DNA of 64,000 nt from NCBI GenBank assembly GCA_910574995.1, contig CAJTCS010000010.1, positions 1-64,000 on the forward strand, in the 5' to 3' direction. The translations under genes and the position numbers were made by a program. The stretch comes from Oscillospiraceae bacterium (lineage in GTDB: Bacteria > Bacillota > Clostridia > Oscillospirales > Acutalibacteraceae). This document shows, piece by piece, positions 34,163 to 43,370 of this stretch. Each line of letters opens with the position of its first letter. Position 1 is the first letter of the stretch. Below the pieces are notes generated by a model, which was not told the DNA's origin, did not search any database, and worked only from the letters and a program-made list of their open reading frames with translations.

Positions 34163-36187
34163 TTACCTTATGCGGAACCGGCTGATAAGCTGGTTCAAGG
34201 TACGGGCCTGCCCAGACAGTTCTTTGGATACGGCGGCGCTTTCCTCTGCGGAAGACGCGTTTGCCTGCACCACCTGGGAGATTTCCTTAATCCCGTCTTC
34301 CACCTGGGAGATCATCTCAGACTGCCGCACGCTGGCGGCGGCAATCTCGTCCATCAAATCCTTGATGGATTGTACGCAGCTGTGGATGACCTGCATGGCG
34401 GAAACGGCTAGATCTGTAGAGTCCGTCCCGGTCTTTACGTCCTGTATGGAGCGGGTCACCAGGCTGTTGGTGTTCTGGGCGGCTTCCGTAGATTTGGAGG
34501 CCAAGTTCCGCACCTCTTCTGCTACAACGGAAAAACCCTTCCCAGCCGTACCGGCCCGGGCGGCCTCCACAGAGGCGTTCAACGCCAGGATATTTGTCTG
34601 GAAAGCAATGTCTTCAATGGTCTTGATGATCGTTACGATCCGGGAGGAAGACGCGTCGATATTCTTGGTGGCCGTCATAAGCTGTTCCATCTTAGCGTCG
34701 GCCTCCGCCGCGTACCCGGTAGCCTTATCCACCAGCTCGCTGGCACTGCTGCAGCGCAGGTTGCTGGTCTGTATCTGCGAGGTGATAGCGGCCACATTGC
34801 CCATCAGCCCGTCGATGGAGGCCGCCTGCTCCGCGGTCCCTTGGGACAGAGCCTGCGCGCCGGCGGACACCTGGTCTGCGCTGGTATCCACCTGGCCAGC
34901 CACCTGGGAGATGTCCCGGATCACACGGGTCAGGTTGGCGTGGATGGACCGCAGGCTTTCCCATAAGACCCGGAAATCCCCTATATACAGGCCTTCATTC
35001 TTTTCCACGTCCACAGTCAGGCTGCCCTGGGCTATCTCCCCCAAAACGCGCCCTGCGTCGTCGATGGTTTCCCGCAGGCACCCGCACACCTGGTGGGCTG
35101 TCCGGGCAATTTTGCCTATCTCGTCTTCCCTGCCATAAAAGCCTTCCAGGTCCTTGTCGGCGGAAAGGTTCAAATCCCCCAGGCGGCGGATAGCCCCCTC
35201 TACCATCATCAATTCCCGGCTCTCCCTGCGCAAAATCAAGAGGGTGATCAGGATAATAGCGGCGGCCACCAGGGCGCACAATATCCCCACGATGATCCGC
35301 ACGGCCGTTACGGCCTGGAAAACCTCCGCGGCGCTTTCCCGCACCATAAAGGCCCAGCCCCGGTCTTTCAAAAATTTATACACCACCAGCTGCTCTTGGC
35401 CGTTCTCGTCCCGGTAAGAATATGTACCCGCCTGGGCGCTCCCGTCCTCCTGTATCCGCCGCAGGATCTCCTGATAGCCTATGTCTGTGGTTTCCGTGTT
35501 TAAAAGCGCCTCGTCCTCGTGGTACAGGTATACGCCGGACTCTACATTCAGGAAAGCGTATTCGCTGTCCAGGCCCTTGATATCCAGGTTTAAAAGCGCG
35601 TCCATCAGGTGGCTGGCGTATACGCCGGCCCCTACGTAGCCCAGGCACTGCTCCCCGTCAAAAACCGGGTAATACATGGAAAGGATCATGCTTCCAGTGC
35701 CAGGGGATTTCATGATGCCCAGGTTTGTCAGCTGCTGCTGGGCCAAAATGGTGCTTTGGAATTCCTCCAGGGAGTCCCCGGACCGGGTGGTTATGCCAAT
35801 GGCCCCCTGGGAGGTATGGGTGAGGACATAGGTGGCGGGGGTGGCAATGTACAGCCCCTCGAAAACGCCTTTGACAGATGCGAAATCCTCGGTATACCGC
35901 TGGGCCCTTTCCACCAGCCCGGGGTCCTCCGGGTCCCGCAAAAGCTCCCGCACCTCGGTGCCCAAGGCAAAGGCCTCCACATATTCTTCCGCCGATGCCA
36001 CATAGTCGTTGATGATGGCGGCGCGGGATTCCACCGCGTCGGTCAATTGGTTGGTAATGTTGGCCTGGACCGTAGCGGATGCGTTGGTAGAAACGGTGAG
36101 CCACAGCAAAAGCATCCCGGCCAATACAAGTACCGTTGTAATGGCGCCGATACGTGTCGCGAGCTTTTTGTTTTCAAGGAACTTCAT
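34163..36187 (-). CDS. methyl-accepting chemotaxis protein
   Basis: 674 residues. The first membrane segment (about 14-34) is followed by a large extracytoplasmic sensing domain with dCache features (YVEAFALG, then GMMKSPG-like and YYPVFDGEQCLGYVGAGVY). A second membrane segment (about 296-320, VRIIVGILCALVAAAIILI) leads to a HAMP linker and the cytoplasmic signalling hairpin, whose tip is seen as IAFQTNILALNASVEAARAG and GFSVVAEEVRNLASKS. There is no C-terminal CheR-tethering pentapeptide. The ligand is unknown, and no other chemotaxis genes are in the window. Confidence 0.93.
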   Translation of the reverse strand: MKFLENKKLATRIGAITTVLVLAGMLLLWLTVSTNASATVQANITNQLTDAVESRAAIINDYVASAEEYVEAFALGTEVRELLRDPEDPGLVERAQRYTEDFASVKGVFEGLYIATPATYVLTHTSQGAIGITTRSGDSLEEFQSTILAQQQLTNLGIMKSPGTGSMILSMYYPVFDGEQCLGYVGAGVYASHLMDALLNLDIKGLDSEYAFLNVESGVYLYHEDEALLNTETTDIGYQEILRRIQEDGSAQAGTYSYRDENGQEQLVVYKFLKDRGWAFMVRESAAEVFQAVTAVRIIVGILCALVAAAIILITLLILRRESRELMMVEGAIRRLGDLNLSADKDLEGFYGREDEIGKIARTAHQVCGCLRETIDDAGRVLGEIAQGSLTVDVEKNEGLYIGDFRVLWESLRSIHANLTRVIRDISQVAGQVDTSADQVSAGAQALSQGTAEQAASIDGLMGNVAAITSQIQTSNLRCSSASELVDKATGYAAEADAKMEQLMTATKNIDASSSRIVTIIKTIEDIAFQTNILALNASVEAARAGTAGKGFSVVAEEVRNLASKSTEAAQNTNSLVTRSIQDVKTGTDSTDLAVSAMQVIHSCVQSIKDLMDEIAAASVRQSEMISQVEDGIKEISQVVQANASSAEESAAVSKELSGQARTLNQLISRFRIR

Positions 36188-36367
36188 AAAACTCTCCTCC
36201 GCAGGAAATAGTTTAAAAGGCCCCCGTCTTCAGGACGCCCGCCTGGATGGGGAACGGGTAAGACCATATGGCATAGCCGCCGTTAGCGGGCCGCTTTTAG
36301 GATGGGCGGGGCCCAGGCGCGGGGCCCGTTTATAGCCTTTGGCTATCCGCTTATCTTAATCGTAAAT

Positions 36368-36396
36368 ATTATAGCATACAGACTATTTCCTGTCCA
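36368..36396 (-). promoter_or_regulatory. sigma-A promoter of the chemoreceptor gene
   Basis: On the minus strand TGGACA (36391-36396), 17 bases, TATAAT (36368-36373), about 180 bases before the start at 36187. No gene is seen in 36188-36630. Confidence 0.75.
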
Positions 36397-36561
36397 GAGG
36401 GTTTGTCGGGAACTTAGACGGGTGGTTTTTTCTTTTCCCAAAAAACCGGGCCCCTACGCGACGCTGCCCCGGCCAGCTCCCTCGGAAGGGGCGTTTGGAC
36501 GCCTTTTGGGGTTTATTGCGGGCTTGCGGCTGTGCCTAAGCGCGGCGGGATTACTTTTGCC

Positions 36562-36590
36562 TTGCATTTTAGCGGGCCCTGTAGTATAGT
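36562..36590 (+). promoter_or_regulatory. promoter of the nfeD-SPFH operon
   Basis: TTGCAT (36562-36567), 17 bases, TATAGT (36585-36590), 41 bases before the TTG start of the nfeD gene. Confidence 0.7.
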
Positions 36591-36630
36591 ATAATTTAGC
36601 TGGGGAATCTACTAAAAAGGGGAGGATACT

Positions 36631-37095
36631 TTGGAGGTTATAACGGGTGTGTGGCTGGGGGTAACGATCCTGGCGGCCGTTGTGGAGGCGCTGGCGCCTG
36701 CCCTGGTGTCCATCTGGTTTGTGCCGGGGGGCCTGGCGGCGCTGATCTGCTCTTTGGCGGGGGGGCCGGTGTGGCTGCAAGCAGCGTTGTTTTTGGCGTT
36801 GTCCTGCCTGGCGCTGCTGTTCACCAGGCCGCTGGCCAGGCGGCTGCAAAAGGGAGGGCCGGCCAGCACCAATGCAGACCGGGTGCTGGGCCGCACCGGA
36901 GTGGTTACCCAGGAGGTAGATAATCTTTTGGGCACGGGCCGGGTGGCGGTTATGGGCAATTCCTGGGCCGCCCGCAGCGTTGCGCTGGAGGGCAGGATTG
37001 CCGAGAACACCCGGGTACGCATCGAACGCATAGAGGGGGTCAAGCTCATCGTGTCCCCCGAATCCGCTGGCAAGGAAGGAAAGGAGCAAGCATAA
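36631..37095 (+). CDS. NfeD-family membrane protein
   Basis: 154 residues from a TTG start, supported by GGGGAGG 5 bases upstream. Membrane segments span about 3-28, 34-46 and 47-64. The C-terminal OB-fold (DRVLGRTGVVTQEVDNLLGTGRVAVMGNSW) is the NfeD signature. Short NfeD proteins work with the stomatin-like SPFH protein encoded next; the TAATG overlap implies coupled translation. Confidence 0.9.
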   Translation: MEVITGVWLGVTILAAVVEALAPALVSIWFVPGGLAALICSLAGGPVWLQAALFLALSCLALLFTRPLARRLQKGGPASTNADRVLGRTGVVTQEVDNLLGTGRVAVMGNSWAARSVALEGRIAENTRVRIERIEGVKLIVSPESAGKEGKEQA

Positions 37096-38039
37096 TGGCT
37101 ATTACAGAGATGGGCACGTTCTTACGCTCGTTAGGAGGGGCGCTGGGCTGGGTTGTGCTGATTGCCTTTGCCCTGATCGTCATCATCTCCAACATCAAGG
37201 TCGTGCCCCAGGCCCACGCCTATGTGGTGGAACGCCTGGGGGCTTTCCACGCCGCCTGGGGGACAGGGCTGCACTTCAAGATACCATTCCTGGACCGCAT
37301 CGCGAAAAAAATCAGCCTGAAGGAACAGGTCATCGATTTCCCGCCCCAGCCGGTCATTACCAAAGACAATGTGACCATGCAGATCGACACGGTGGTATAC
37401 TTCCAGATAACAGACCCGAAGCTGTATGCGTATGGGGTGGAGAATCCCCTTTCCGCGATTGAGAACCTTTCGGCCACCACCCTGCGGAATATCATCGGCG
37501 ATATGGAACTGGACCACACCCTCACCTCCCGGGACGTGATCAACTCCAAAATCCGGGTTATCCTGGACGAGGCTACCGACGCCTGGGGCATTAAGGTGAA
37601 CCGGGTAGAGTTGAAAAATATCATCCCCCCGGCGGAGATACAGGACTCTATGGAAAAGCAGATGAAGGCCGAGCGGGAACGCCGGGCCAAAATCCTGGAC
37701 GCGGAAGGTGAAAAGCGCAGCGCCATCCTCATTGCCGAGGGGCAGAAGGAATCTGCTGTGCTGCGGGCCGAGGCCGTGAAGGAGACTAAAATCCGGGAGG
37801 CCCAGGGCGAAGCGGAAGCGATCCTGTCCGTACAGCGGGCCTTGGCCGACGCCATCAAGCTGATGAACGAAGCCGCTCCCAGCGACCAGGTCATCGCCCT
37901 GAAAAGCCTGGAGGCTTTCCAGAAGGCCGCGGACGGTAAGGCCACCAAAATCATCATCCCTTCCAATATCCAAAGCCTGGCCGGGCTTGCCGCCTCTTTT
38001 AAAGAGCTGGTGGGCAGCGATCCCTCCTCAGACAGGTAA
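37095..38039 (+). CDS. SPFH/band-7 (stomatin-like) membrane protein
   Basis: 314 residues. One N-terminal membrane segment (about 17-35) precedes the SPFH domain: VPQAHAYVVERLGAFHAAWGTGLHF, VIDFPPQPVITKDNVTMQIDTVVYF and LRNIIGDMELDHTLTSRD. A long Glu/Ala/Arg-rich coiled coil (about 200-260) and QVIALKSLEAFQKAADGKATKIIIP follow. Such proteins scaffold membrane microdomains. Partner of the upstream NfeD protein; closest to the QmcA/YbbK subgroup. Confidence 0.92.
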   Translation: MAITEMGTFLRSLGGALGWVVLIAFALIVIISNIKVVPQAHAYVVERLGAFHAAWGTGLHFKIPFLDRIAKKISLKEQVIDFPPQPVITKDNVTMQIDTVVYFQITDPKLYAYGVENPLSAIENLSATTLRNIIGDMELDHTLTSRDVINSKIRVILDEATDAWGIKVNRVELKNIIPPAEIQDSMEKQMKAERERRAKILDAEGEKRSAILIAEGQKESAVLRAEAVKETKIREAQGEAEAILSVQRALADAIKLMNEAAPSDQVIALKSLEAFQKAADGKATKIIIPSNIQSLAGLAASFKELVGSDPSSDR

Positions 38040-38056
38040 ATCCAAAGGCTGCATAA

Positions 38057-38098
38057 AAAAGCGCGCCCCCCGCCAACATTGGCGGGGGGCGCGCTTTT
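38057..38098. terminator. terminator between SPFH and glycosyltransferase genes
   Basis: A 19-bp perfect stem (38057-38075 with 38080-38098) with a 4-base loop, bounded by AAAA and TTTT, between convergent genes. Confidence 0.9.
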
Positions 38099-38172
38099 AG
38101 CCTAGAGTATTTGGGGGGAAAGGGCCTTTGCGTCGCGCGCCGCCAGGGGCCGGATGGTTCTTGGGGGCGCGG

Positions 38173-39423
38173 TTACCGTTTAGAGGGGGGCAGGTCGCCG
38201 ATGGAAAGGGCCACCGTATGCTGGATAGGTTTCCACTGGACGTTGCCGAACACGGCCAGCAGCATTGCGATACCAAAGGTAAAGACGAAGACGGGGTATG
38301 TAAAGGCGGCCAGGACCTTTTTCCGGGCTGTGGCGTGGATATGCTTCCATTCGGTGACAAGGGGCAGCAAGCCCATGACGAACATGAGCAGGTATGAATT
38401 CAGCACAGCAGAGAATACCGACTGGAAGAAGATGCCCATTTCGTGGCGGGCCCCCAGCATACCTAAAACGAACATGCAGCTGTTTACCAAAATGCTGCAC
38501 ACAGTCAACACGGCGGCGGGCAGGGTGGTCATAAGCATGTCATAGCAGGCAAAGCTGCCTGCCCCCAGCATCCGGCGTACCAGGCTGCCACCCCGTTTGG
38601 CAATGACCTGCAAATACCCCTTCACCCACCGGGAACGCTGTATGATAGACTGGGAAAAGCTGGTGGGCTGCTCGTCGTATAAAACGGCAGCGCCGCAATA
38701 GGCCACCCTGCGGCCCCGGGCAATCAGGTCCGCCGTAAACTCTAAGTCCTCCGTCAGCAGAAAATACTCCCAGCCCCGCCCTTCCAGCAAGGAGGGGGAG
38801 AACAGGAACCCGGTGCCCGATACTGCGCAGCTGACCCCGAAGGAATCCCGGGGGCGGTTCATGTATTCCGATTCCCGCAAAAACCACAGCCCATACCCGG
38901 CGGTGATCCAATTGTCCCCGAAGTTCTTGGTATTCCGGTAGCCGGTCACGGCGTCGGCCCCATTGGAAAACACCTTGTTCATTTCAGTGACATAATGGGG
39001 GTCTAACAGGTTGTCCGCATCAAAAACGAAAAAACCATCGTAGCTTTGGCCGGTTTCCGCTACCTTTTCCAACAGGAAACGTAGGGCATAGCCCTTTCCG
39101 ACCTGCACCTTGTTTTGCCTTTCGAAAACCGCGGCCCCATGGGCCCGGGCTACCTGGGCCGTGGCGTCGGTACAGTTGTCCGCCGCCACGAAGATATCGA
39201 GCAACTCTTGGGGATAATCCTGGGCCAAGATGCTGTCGATCAGTTGGCCGATGACCGCGCTCTCGTTCCGGGCGCAGATGAGCACCCCATACCGGCACAA
39301 GCGGCCAGCCTGAAACGTGGGGCGCTTGCGCAGCAGGCGGGCGCAGCAGTATACGGCCTGGTAGGCACAGCAGGCCACGAACAGCGCCGCCACAATAAAA
39401 TTGATGACAGATAGGGTTTGCAT
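38173..39423 (-). CDS. family 2 membrane glycosyltransferase
   Basis: 416 residues. An N-terminal membrane segment leads into a GT2 catalytic domain with VLICARNESAVIGQLIDSIL, FVAADNCTDATAQ, the DxD-like FVFDADNLLDPHY, the TEDLE motif and the processivity-type QRSRW. Four or so C-terminal membrane segments follow. This is the layout of hyaluronan/cellulose-synthase-like or N-acetylglucosamine transferases. Product unknown; probably an envelope polysaccharide. RBS GAGGTG 8 bases before the ATG. Confidence 0.88.
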   Translation of the reverse strand: MQTLSVINFIVAALFVACCAYQAVYCCARLLRKRPTFQAGRLCRYGVLICARNESAVIGQLIDSILAQDYPQELLDIFVAADNCTDATAQVARAHGAAVFERQNKVQVGKGYALRFLLEKVAETGQSYDGFFVFDADNLLDPHYVTEMNKVFSNGADAVTGYRNTKNFGDNWITAGYGLWFLRESEYMNRPRDSFGVSCAVSGTGFLFSPSLLEGRGWEYFLLTEDLEFTADLIARGRRVAYCGAAVLYDEQPTSFSQSIIQRSRWVKGYLQVIAKRGGSLVRRMLGAGSFACYDMLMTTLPAAVLTVCSILVNSCMFVLGMLGARHEMGIFFQSVFSAVLNSYLLMFVMGLLPLVTEWKHIHATARKKVLAAFTYPVFVFTFGIAMLLAVFGNVQWKPIQHTVALSIGDLPPSKR

Positions 39424-39712
39424 GTGTGTTCACCTCAAAATTGATAAAAGGGCAATCTCGCTCTTTTTAGGTAGCCTATCACAGAATGGGTATCATTTTT
39501 GCCGTTTTCTGTCGGGGGAGTTCTGCGTATAGGCAGCCCTTATAAACTATACCCGTATTATATTGTGAACAAATTAAGTACAAGGCAATGTTTTTCTTAC
39601 GAATTTATTAACAAAGAGCTTTCCACAAGGGTAAAGGGACGTCTGGCGGCACCATTTTTTATATATGAAGAAAACAGCAGGCAAAAAATTTCGAAAAAAA
39701 TCAAAAAAAGGC

Positions 39713-39741
39713 TTGCATTTTTCCGCAAGCTGTGGTATTCT
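39713..39741 (+). promoter_or_regulatory. promoter upstream of tRNA-Ala region
   Basis: TTGCAT (39713-39718), 17 bases, TATTCT (39736-39741), in an AT-rich gap (39424-39895) that otherwise holds only the tRNA fragment described next. Confidence 0.6.
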
Positions 39742-39795
39742 ATAAAAGCACTAAGCGAGAGGCAAAACACTTCAAGAGATGTAAATGAAAAACTC

Positions 39796-39817
39796 GGGGG
39801 TATAGCTCAGCTGGGAG
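39796..39817 (+). pseudogene. 5' fragment of tRNA-Ala
   Basis: 22 bases identical to the start of the intact tRNA-Ala (39896-39917), after which the sequences diverge. Bases further on (cacccccg, to about 39844) can pair back with the ggggg of the fragment, so it may still fold as a hairpin. It cannot make a functional tRNA. Confidence 0.8.
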
Positions 39818-39895
39818 CGCAATACAAGCGTGTACCCACCCCCGTCAATAGTCAAAATTGAAAATTGTCACTCTCTTCCAGAAATGGAAATATCT

Positions 39896-39971
<76 letters not shown>

Positions 39972-39986
39972 TCACGAGAGTGACGT

Positions 39987-40018
39987 AAAAACCTCGTTTC
40001 TTCGGAAACGGGGTTTTT
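39987..40018. terminator. bidirectional terminator between tRNA-Ala and recombinase
   Basis: A 14-bp stem with one G-U pair and a TTCG tetraloop (39987-40000, 40005-40018), with AAAAA on one side and TTTTT on the other. Confidence 0.88.
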
Positions 40019-40021
40019 GCT

Positions 40022-41620
40022 TTATGCTACGCTGATCGTGATACTTGTAGTGAACTGCTCCAGGTCGATATTGAAGTCGATATGCAGCTTATAGTCCCGG
40101 TAGACCTCCACCCGCTTGATGAGGCAGTTCACGATCATCTTTTTAGCCTCCAGGCTGGCTCCGTCGTACATATCCGCCCAGGAGATGATGTCCGCATACT
40201 GGGCATTCAAAGCGTCCATGACGGCCTGCCCTTCCCTGTAAGCGGTCTGGGCGGCGTCAAGCTGCTCCTGAAGGGCGGCTGTTTTGGCCTCGGCCTCAGC
40301 TACCATGCCGCTTAACAGGTCCTTGGAGAAGGTGCTTTCGCCCCGCAGGACGTTGATGATCTCCGCTTTCAGCATATCCAGCTCGGAGGCAGCTTTTGCG
40401 TGTTCGGCCCGGACAGATTGGAGCAGCAGTTTCCGTTCCTCCATCTTCTGACGGTAGCGGGCGTTGACGATCTCGCTTTTGGGAACAGACCGCATCCGCT
40501 CAAAAATCTGCCGCACAATCTTGTCGATCATGCCATCCAGAATGTGGGCGGTATAGCCAGTCTGCCCATCGCACTCCGTCTGCTTGCGGGTCTTGCCGTA
40601 GCAGATGTAGCGGACACGCTTTACAATGCGGTTCGGGTCAGCCGCACAGGGATAGGCTTTCCCATTGGTCGTGAGGGCCAGCCGCGCTCCACAGTGACCG
40701 CAAAAGACGTTGCCGGACAAGAGGGACTGCCCCCCGATATTACGGGGAACAGTGCGCTCCTGCTCTGCGGCGTTGGCACGGGCGGTACGGATGCGCTGGG
40801 CGGCGTCAAACATCTCCTGGGAGATCAGCTGCAAGTGGGGGAGTACCTGGGAACGGCTTTCCCCGCTCCGCAGAACGCCGGTGTAGGTCAAGTTGCAGAT
40901 GATGCCCCGGATGGTGGCGTGATGCCAGTTCTTCCCCGTTCTGGCCCGGTAGCCCAGGCGGTTCAGATAAGTGGCGATCCGCTGTGCGCCAAAGCCCTCG
41001 TTGACGTACTTCTCAAAGATGATACGCACGACAGCGGCCTCAGTTTCATTGACCGCCAGATTGAACAGCTCGTGCTTGCGCTTGTTCAGCTGGCCGCTCT
41101 TTACGAGGTCATAGCCATAAGGGGCAACGCCGCCCTTGAAACCGCCGCTTTCTACCAGCTGGCCCAGGGCGGTCCTGGTACGGATAGAGGTCTTTTCGCT
41201 CTCGCCGTCAGCCTGCCAGAAACGGATGTAATTGGTGAGCTTGTCGGTATGATTGTCAAACCGCTGCTCCCCTTCCTGGGTACTCCAGACCCGGATGCCG
41301 TTCTTTGCGAACCATTCCACCACAAAGGGCGTTTCATCCGCGATGCGGCCGATCCGGTCGAACATGAACACCAGCAGAATGTCAAATTTCCCCTGGCGGG
41401 CGTGTTCCTTGATGATCTGGAGCTTATCACGGTTCTCTGCCCGGACTTTGTGGCCGGAAACGCCGTCCTCCTGTTCCTCGTGAACGATGGTCCAGCCCTT
41501 TTCCTCCGCAAAGCGGTGGCAGGCTTTTCGCTGCATGGGGATGTCTGCCTGACATTTATCGTCATAGTCCACCTGTTTGCCGGTGGACACCCTGTAAAGA
41601 CAATAGACTCGATCTTTCAT
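40022..41620 (-). CDS. large serine recombinase (element integrase)
   Basis: 532 residues from ATG 41620 (AAAGGACGG 8 bases upstream); an ATG at 41650 has no site. The catalytic serine is in YCLYRVSTGKQ, followed by QEDGVSGHKVRAENRDKLQ and LLVFMFDRIGRIADETPF. A recombinase domain (HHATIRGIICNLTYTGVLRSG), a zinc ribbon (VFCGHCGARLAL with a later C...C) and a coiled coil complete it. It is intact and sits at the element's edge, so it is the likely integrase. Confidence 0.92.
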   Translation of the reverse strand: MKDRVYCLYRVSTGKQVDYDDKCQADIPMQRKACHRFAEEKGWTIVHEEQEDGVSGHKVRAENRDKLQIIKEHARQGKFDILLVFMFDRIGRIADETPFVVEWFAKNGIRVWSTQEGEQRFDNHTDKLTNYIRFWQADGESEKTSIRTRTALGQLVESGGFKGGVAPYGYDLVKSGQLNKRKHELFNLAVNETEAAVVRIIFEKYVNEGFGAQRIATYLNRLGYRARTGKNWHHATIRGIICNLTYTGVLRSGESRSQVLPHLQLISQEMFDAAQRIRTARANAAEQERTVPRNIGGQSLLSGNVFCGHCGARLALTTNGKAYPCAADPNRIVKRVRYICYGKTRKQTECDGQTGYTAHILDGMIDKIVRQIFERMRSVPKSEIVNARYRQKMEERKLLLQSVRAEHAKAASELDMLKAEIINVLRGESTFSKDLLSGMVAEAEAKTAALQEQLDAAQTAYREGQAVMDALNAQYADIISWADMYDGASLEAKKMIVNCLIKRVEVYRDYKLHIDFNIDLEQFTTSITISVA

Positions 41621-41717
41621 GCACTGTTCCGTCCTTTCTGGGTGATACACGGGTAAAGGGCGAGATCAATGCACAGGAGAGATAGATTGTCAAGGTGCAT
41701 GAGGGCTGACCCTCACG

Positions 41718-41909
41718 CTAATTATCCCCCTGTTTCGAGCAGATTGCAAGGATGTCGCCGGTCTGGGGCTTGACTGTGTTTGCTATGTAAGAAGAAAGCA
41801 AAATCTGCTTTATTTGATTGATTATAGCGGTATTCTTATCCGTGGCAAAACTGACGGAAACTTCCCGCCCATCAACGAAGATCATCTTCTCAGACTGCAT
41901 CATATCCAC
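41718..41909 (-). CDS. small conserved element protein, 63 residues
   Basis: Starts at GTG 41909 with CAGGAGG 5 bases upstream; ATG 41903 is the alternative. The product contains EKMIFVDGREVSVSFATDKN and IINQIKQILLSSYI. No domain is recognised. It is encoded between the structured leader and the recombinase on the same strand, so it may regulate integration or excision; that is position-based inference only. Confidence 0.6.
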   Translation of the reverse strand: MDMMQSEKMIFVDGREVSVSFATDKNTAIINQIKQILLSSYIANTVKPQTGDILAICSKQGDN

Positions 41910-41944
41910 AGATACCTCCTGTGTATCTTGTGTTCGTAGAGAGC

Positions 41945-42250
41945 AGCCGCGCCGGGAAAAGATGTGTCCGCATACATAGAACGGGCGATACCCCCGGCGC
42001 GGCTGAAATTTGTTTGTTTCGATGCGCTTTCACCGTATTTGCCACGCGCCCCCGGTGAGGGGATACTGCAAGCCGCCCCTGGCGGGGCTGTCATAACTCC
42101 GCAGCACCGTTCTGAGCGTATGCCGCAGGGTTCCGTCGCAAGTCCGTGGACGGGCGTGAGCAAGTTTCATTATCCTCTGCGCAGTCATCGCGCCCGATGT
42201 GCCATGATCGGGTCCAGGACTTACGTTGATCGCTCGGCCAGCTTGTCCAT
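41945..42250 (-). promoter_or_regulatory. structured leader RNA with 9-codon mini-ORF
   Basis: The 487-base gap 41910-42396 holds no normal gene. On the minus strand, in order: an AGGAGG site and mini-ORF MDKLAERST (42250-42221), then an imperfect 11-bp stem (42212-42222 with 42140-42151) enclosing two small hairpins, then a GCCCC/GGGGC hairpin near 42076-42090, then a perfect 12-bp stem (41993-42004 with 41945-41956) ending just before the 63-residue gene. The mini-ORF stop codon overlaps the first stem arm, which is a typical attenuator layout. Inference from structure only. Confidence 0.55.
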
Positions 42251-42396
42251 CACCTCCTAAAGCTGACTGTCTTGGCGGCGCGTCCTGTGCCGCTGGTGCG
42301 CAGATTTTGTGCTTGCAGTACCGTGTATTCAGTTGTCAAAGTATCACAAAAGGCACAGAGAACGCGCCCTTCACTTACCGCCTCTGAAACGGCATT

Positions 42397-42882
42397 TCAC
42401 AGGGGCGGATTGAGAAATTTTTTGAGTTTTTCTTTTGCTCTCCACAGGCACTCAGCTACACTCTGCTGTTTCACATTTTCTGCCAGAGCTATCGCATCCT
42501 CTGTCAGCCCGTCCACGCAGTACAGCCAGAGGCGGCGGCGCTGGGTCGGGGTCAGGCAGCTGTCCAGGCCCTTCATGAGCATCCGGCGCAGTTCCCGGCG
42601 CTCCTGCTGTTCCTGGTCCTCCATCATGGTGTCCTCCGGCGATGGCACTGCGATGGCCTTTTCGGACAGGCCATGCAGCGAACGGGTGTGGTTGTAGTAG
42701 ACATGGCTGGCCTTTTCGATGTCGTGGTAATTCTCGTCAGACCACGCTTTCCACCGCTGAAATTCCTCCAGGCTGGGGAAGTCAGCCTGCGTGAGCTGGG
42801 TCACTTCCCCGGCGGCGTCTTTATATACGATGGCATCGGGGGCCATCTTGTTCAGAGCGTAGTCACTCTTGGGGTCAAACAT
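42397..42882 (-). CDS. sigma-70 region 4-like regulator
   Basis: 161 residues from ATG 42882 (GGAGG 7 bases upstream). An acidic N-terminal part (YKDAAGEVTQLTQADFPSLEEFQRW) precedes a helix-turn-helix resembling sigma region 4: RRLWLYCVDGLTEDAIALAENVKQQSVAECLWRAKEKLKKFL. Such small sigma-like factors are standard in Tn1549-type elements, next to an XRE regulator and the integrase. It probably controls element genes. The 383-base gap upstream (42988-43370) shows only short hairpins and the promoter of the divergent gene. Confidence 0.8.
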   Translation of the reverse strand: MFDPKSDYALNKMAPDAIVYKDAAGEVTQLTQADFPSLEEFQRWKAWSDENYHDIEKASHVYYNHTRSLHGLSEKAIAVPSPEDTMMEDQEQQERRELRRMLMKGLDSCLTPTQRRRLWLYCVDGLTEDAIALAENVKQQSVAECLWRAKEKLKKFLNPPL

Positions 42883-43322
42883 AGTGGTTCCTCCGTTTCG
42901 ATGTTGGTGGGACTGGGGCGGCGCATCGAAACGGAGGGCGGACTGCGGCATCCGCAGGGGGCAGCAGATTTCTTTAGAGATAGGCAAAGCAGAAGGCCAG
43001 GTACAGTTGTTGTGTACCCGGCCTTCTGCCGCATTTCCGAACGATACTTCTGCTCTGCATACTTCAGTAATTCCGATTGATGGGTGTACTGGGCGGCATC
43101 AGGAGCAGAGATTTTTTTGACAAGCTATCTGATCGACACGGGGAAGGAATCCCGGTCCTATAAAGAAAAAATGCCATAGGCCCCTCCAAAACGGAGTCCC
43201 ACAGCATTTGAGCGCAAAAATGCGTCCCGCGAGGCCACCGTTTTTTTTAAGCCTCTCGGGAATATTGCAAAGCCAGGAAAAAATCGGAACAATACTGCAT
43301 GGTAGTCGGAAGTGTAGGGGTA

Positions 43323-43351
43323 TTCAAACTGTGCTTTCCGAACTATACAAT
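43323..43351 (+). promoter_or_regulatory. promoter of the XRE regulator
   Basis: TTCAAA (43323-43328), 17 bases, TACAAT (43346-43351), 19 bases before the ATG at 43371. The short leader leaves room for autorepression. Confidence 0.65.
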
Positions 43352-43370
43352 ACAGTAGAGGTGAAGAATA

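Noticed and set aside
39499-39861. A 120-codon plus-strand open frame before tRNA-Ala.
   Set aside because: It runs through AT-rich intergenic sequence, a promoter and the tRNA fragment, with no ribosome-binding site or family match.
41964-42260. A 98-codon plus-strand open frame in the gap before the sigma-like gene.
   Set aside because: Covers the inverted-repeat-rich leader region on the opposite strand; no ribosome-binding site. Structured RNA is the better explanation.
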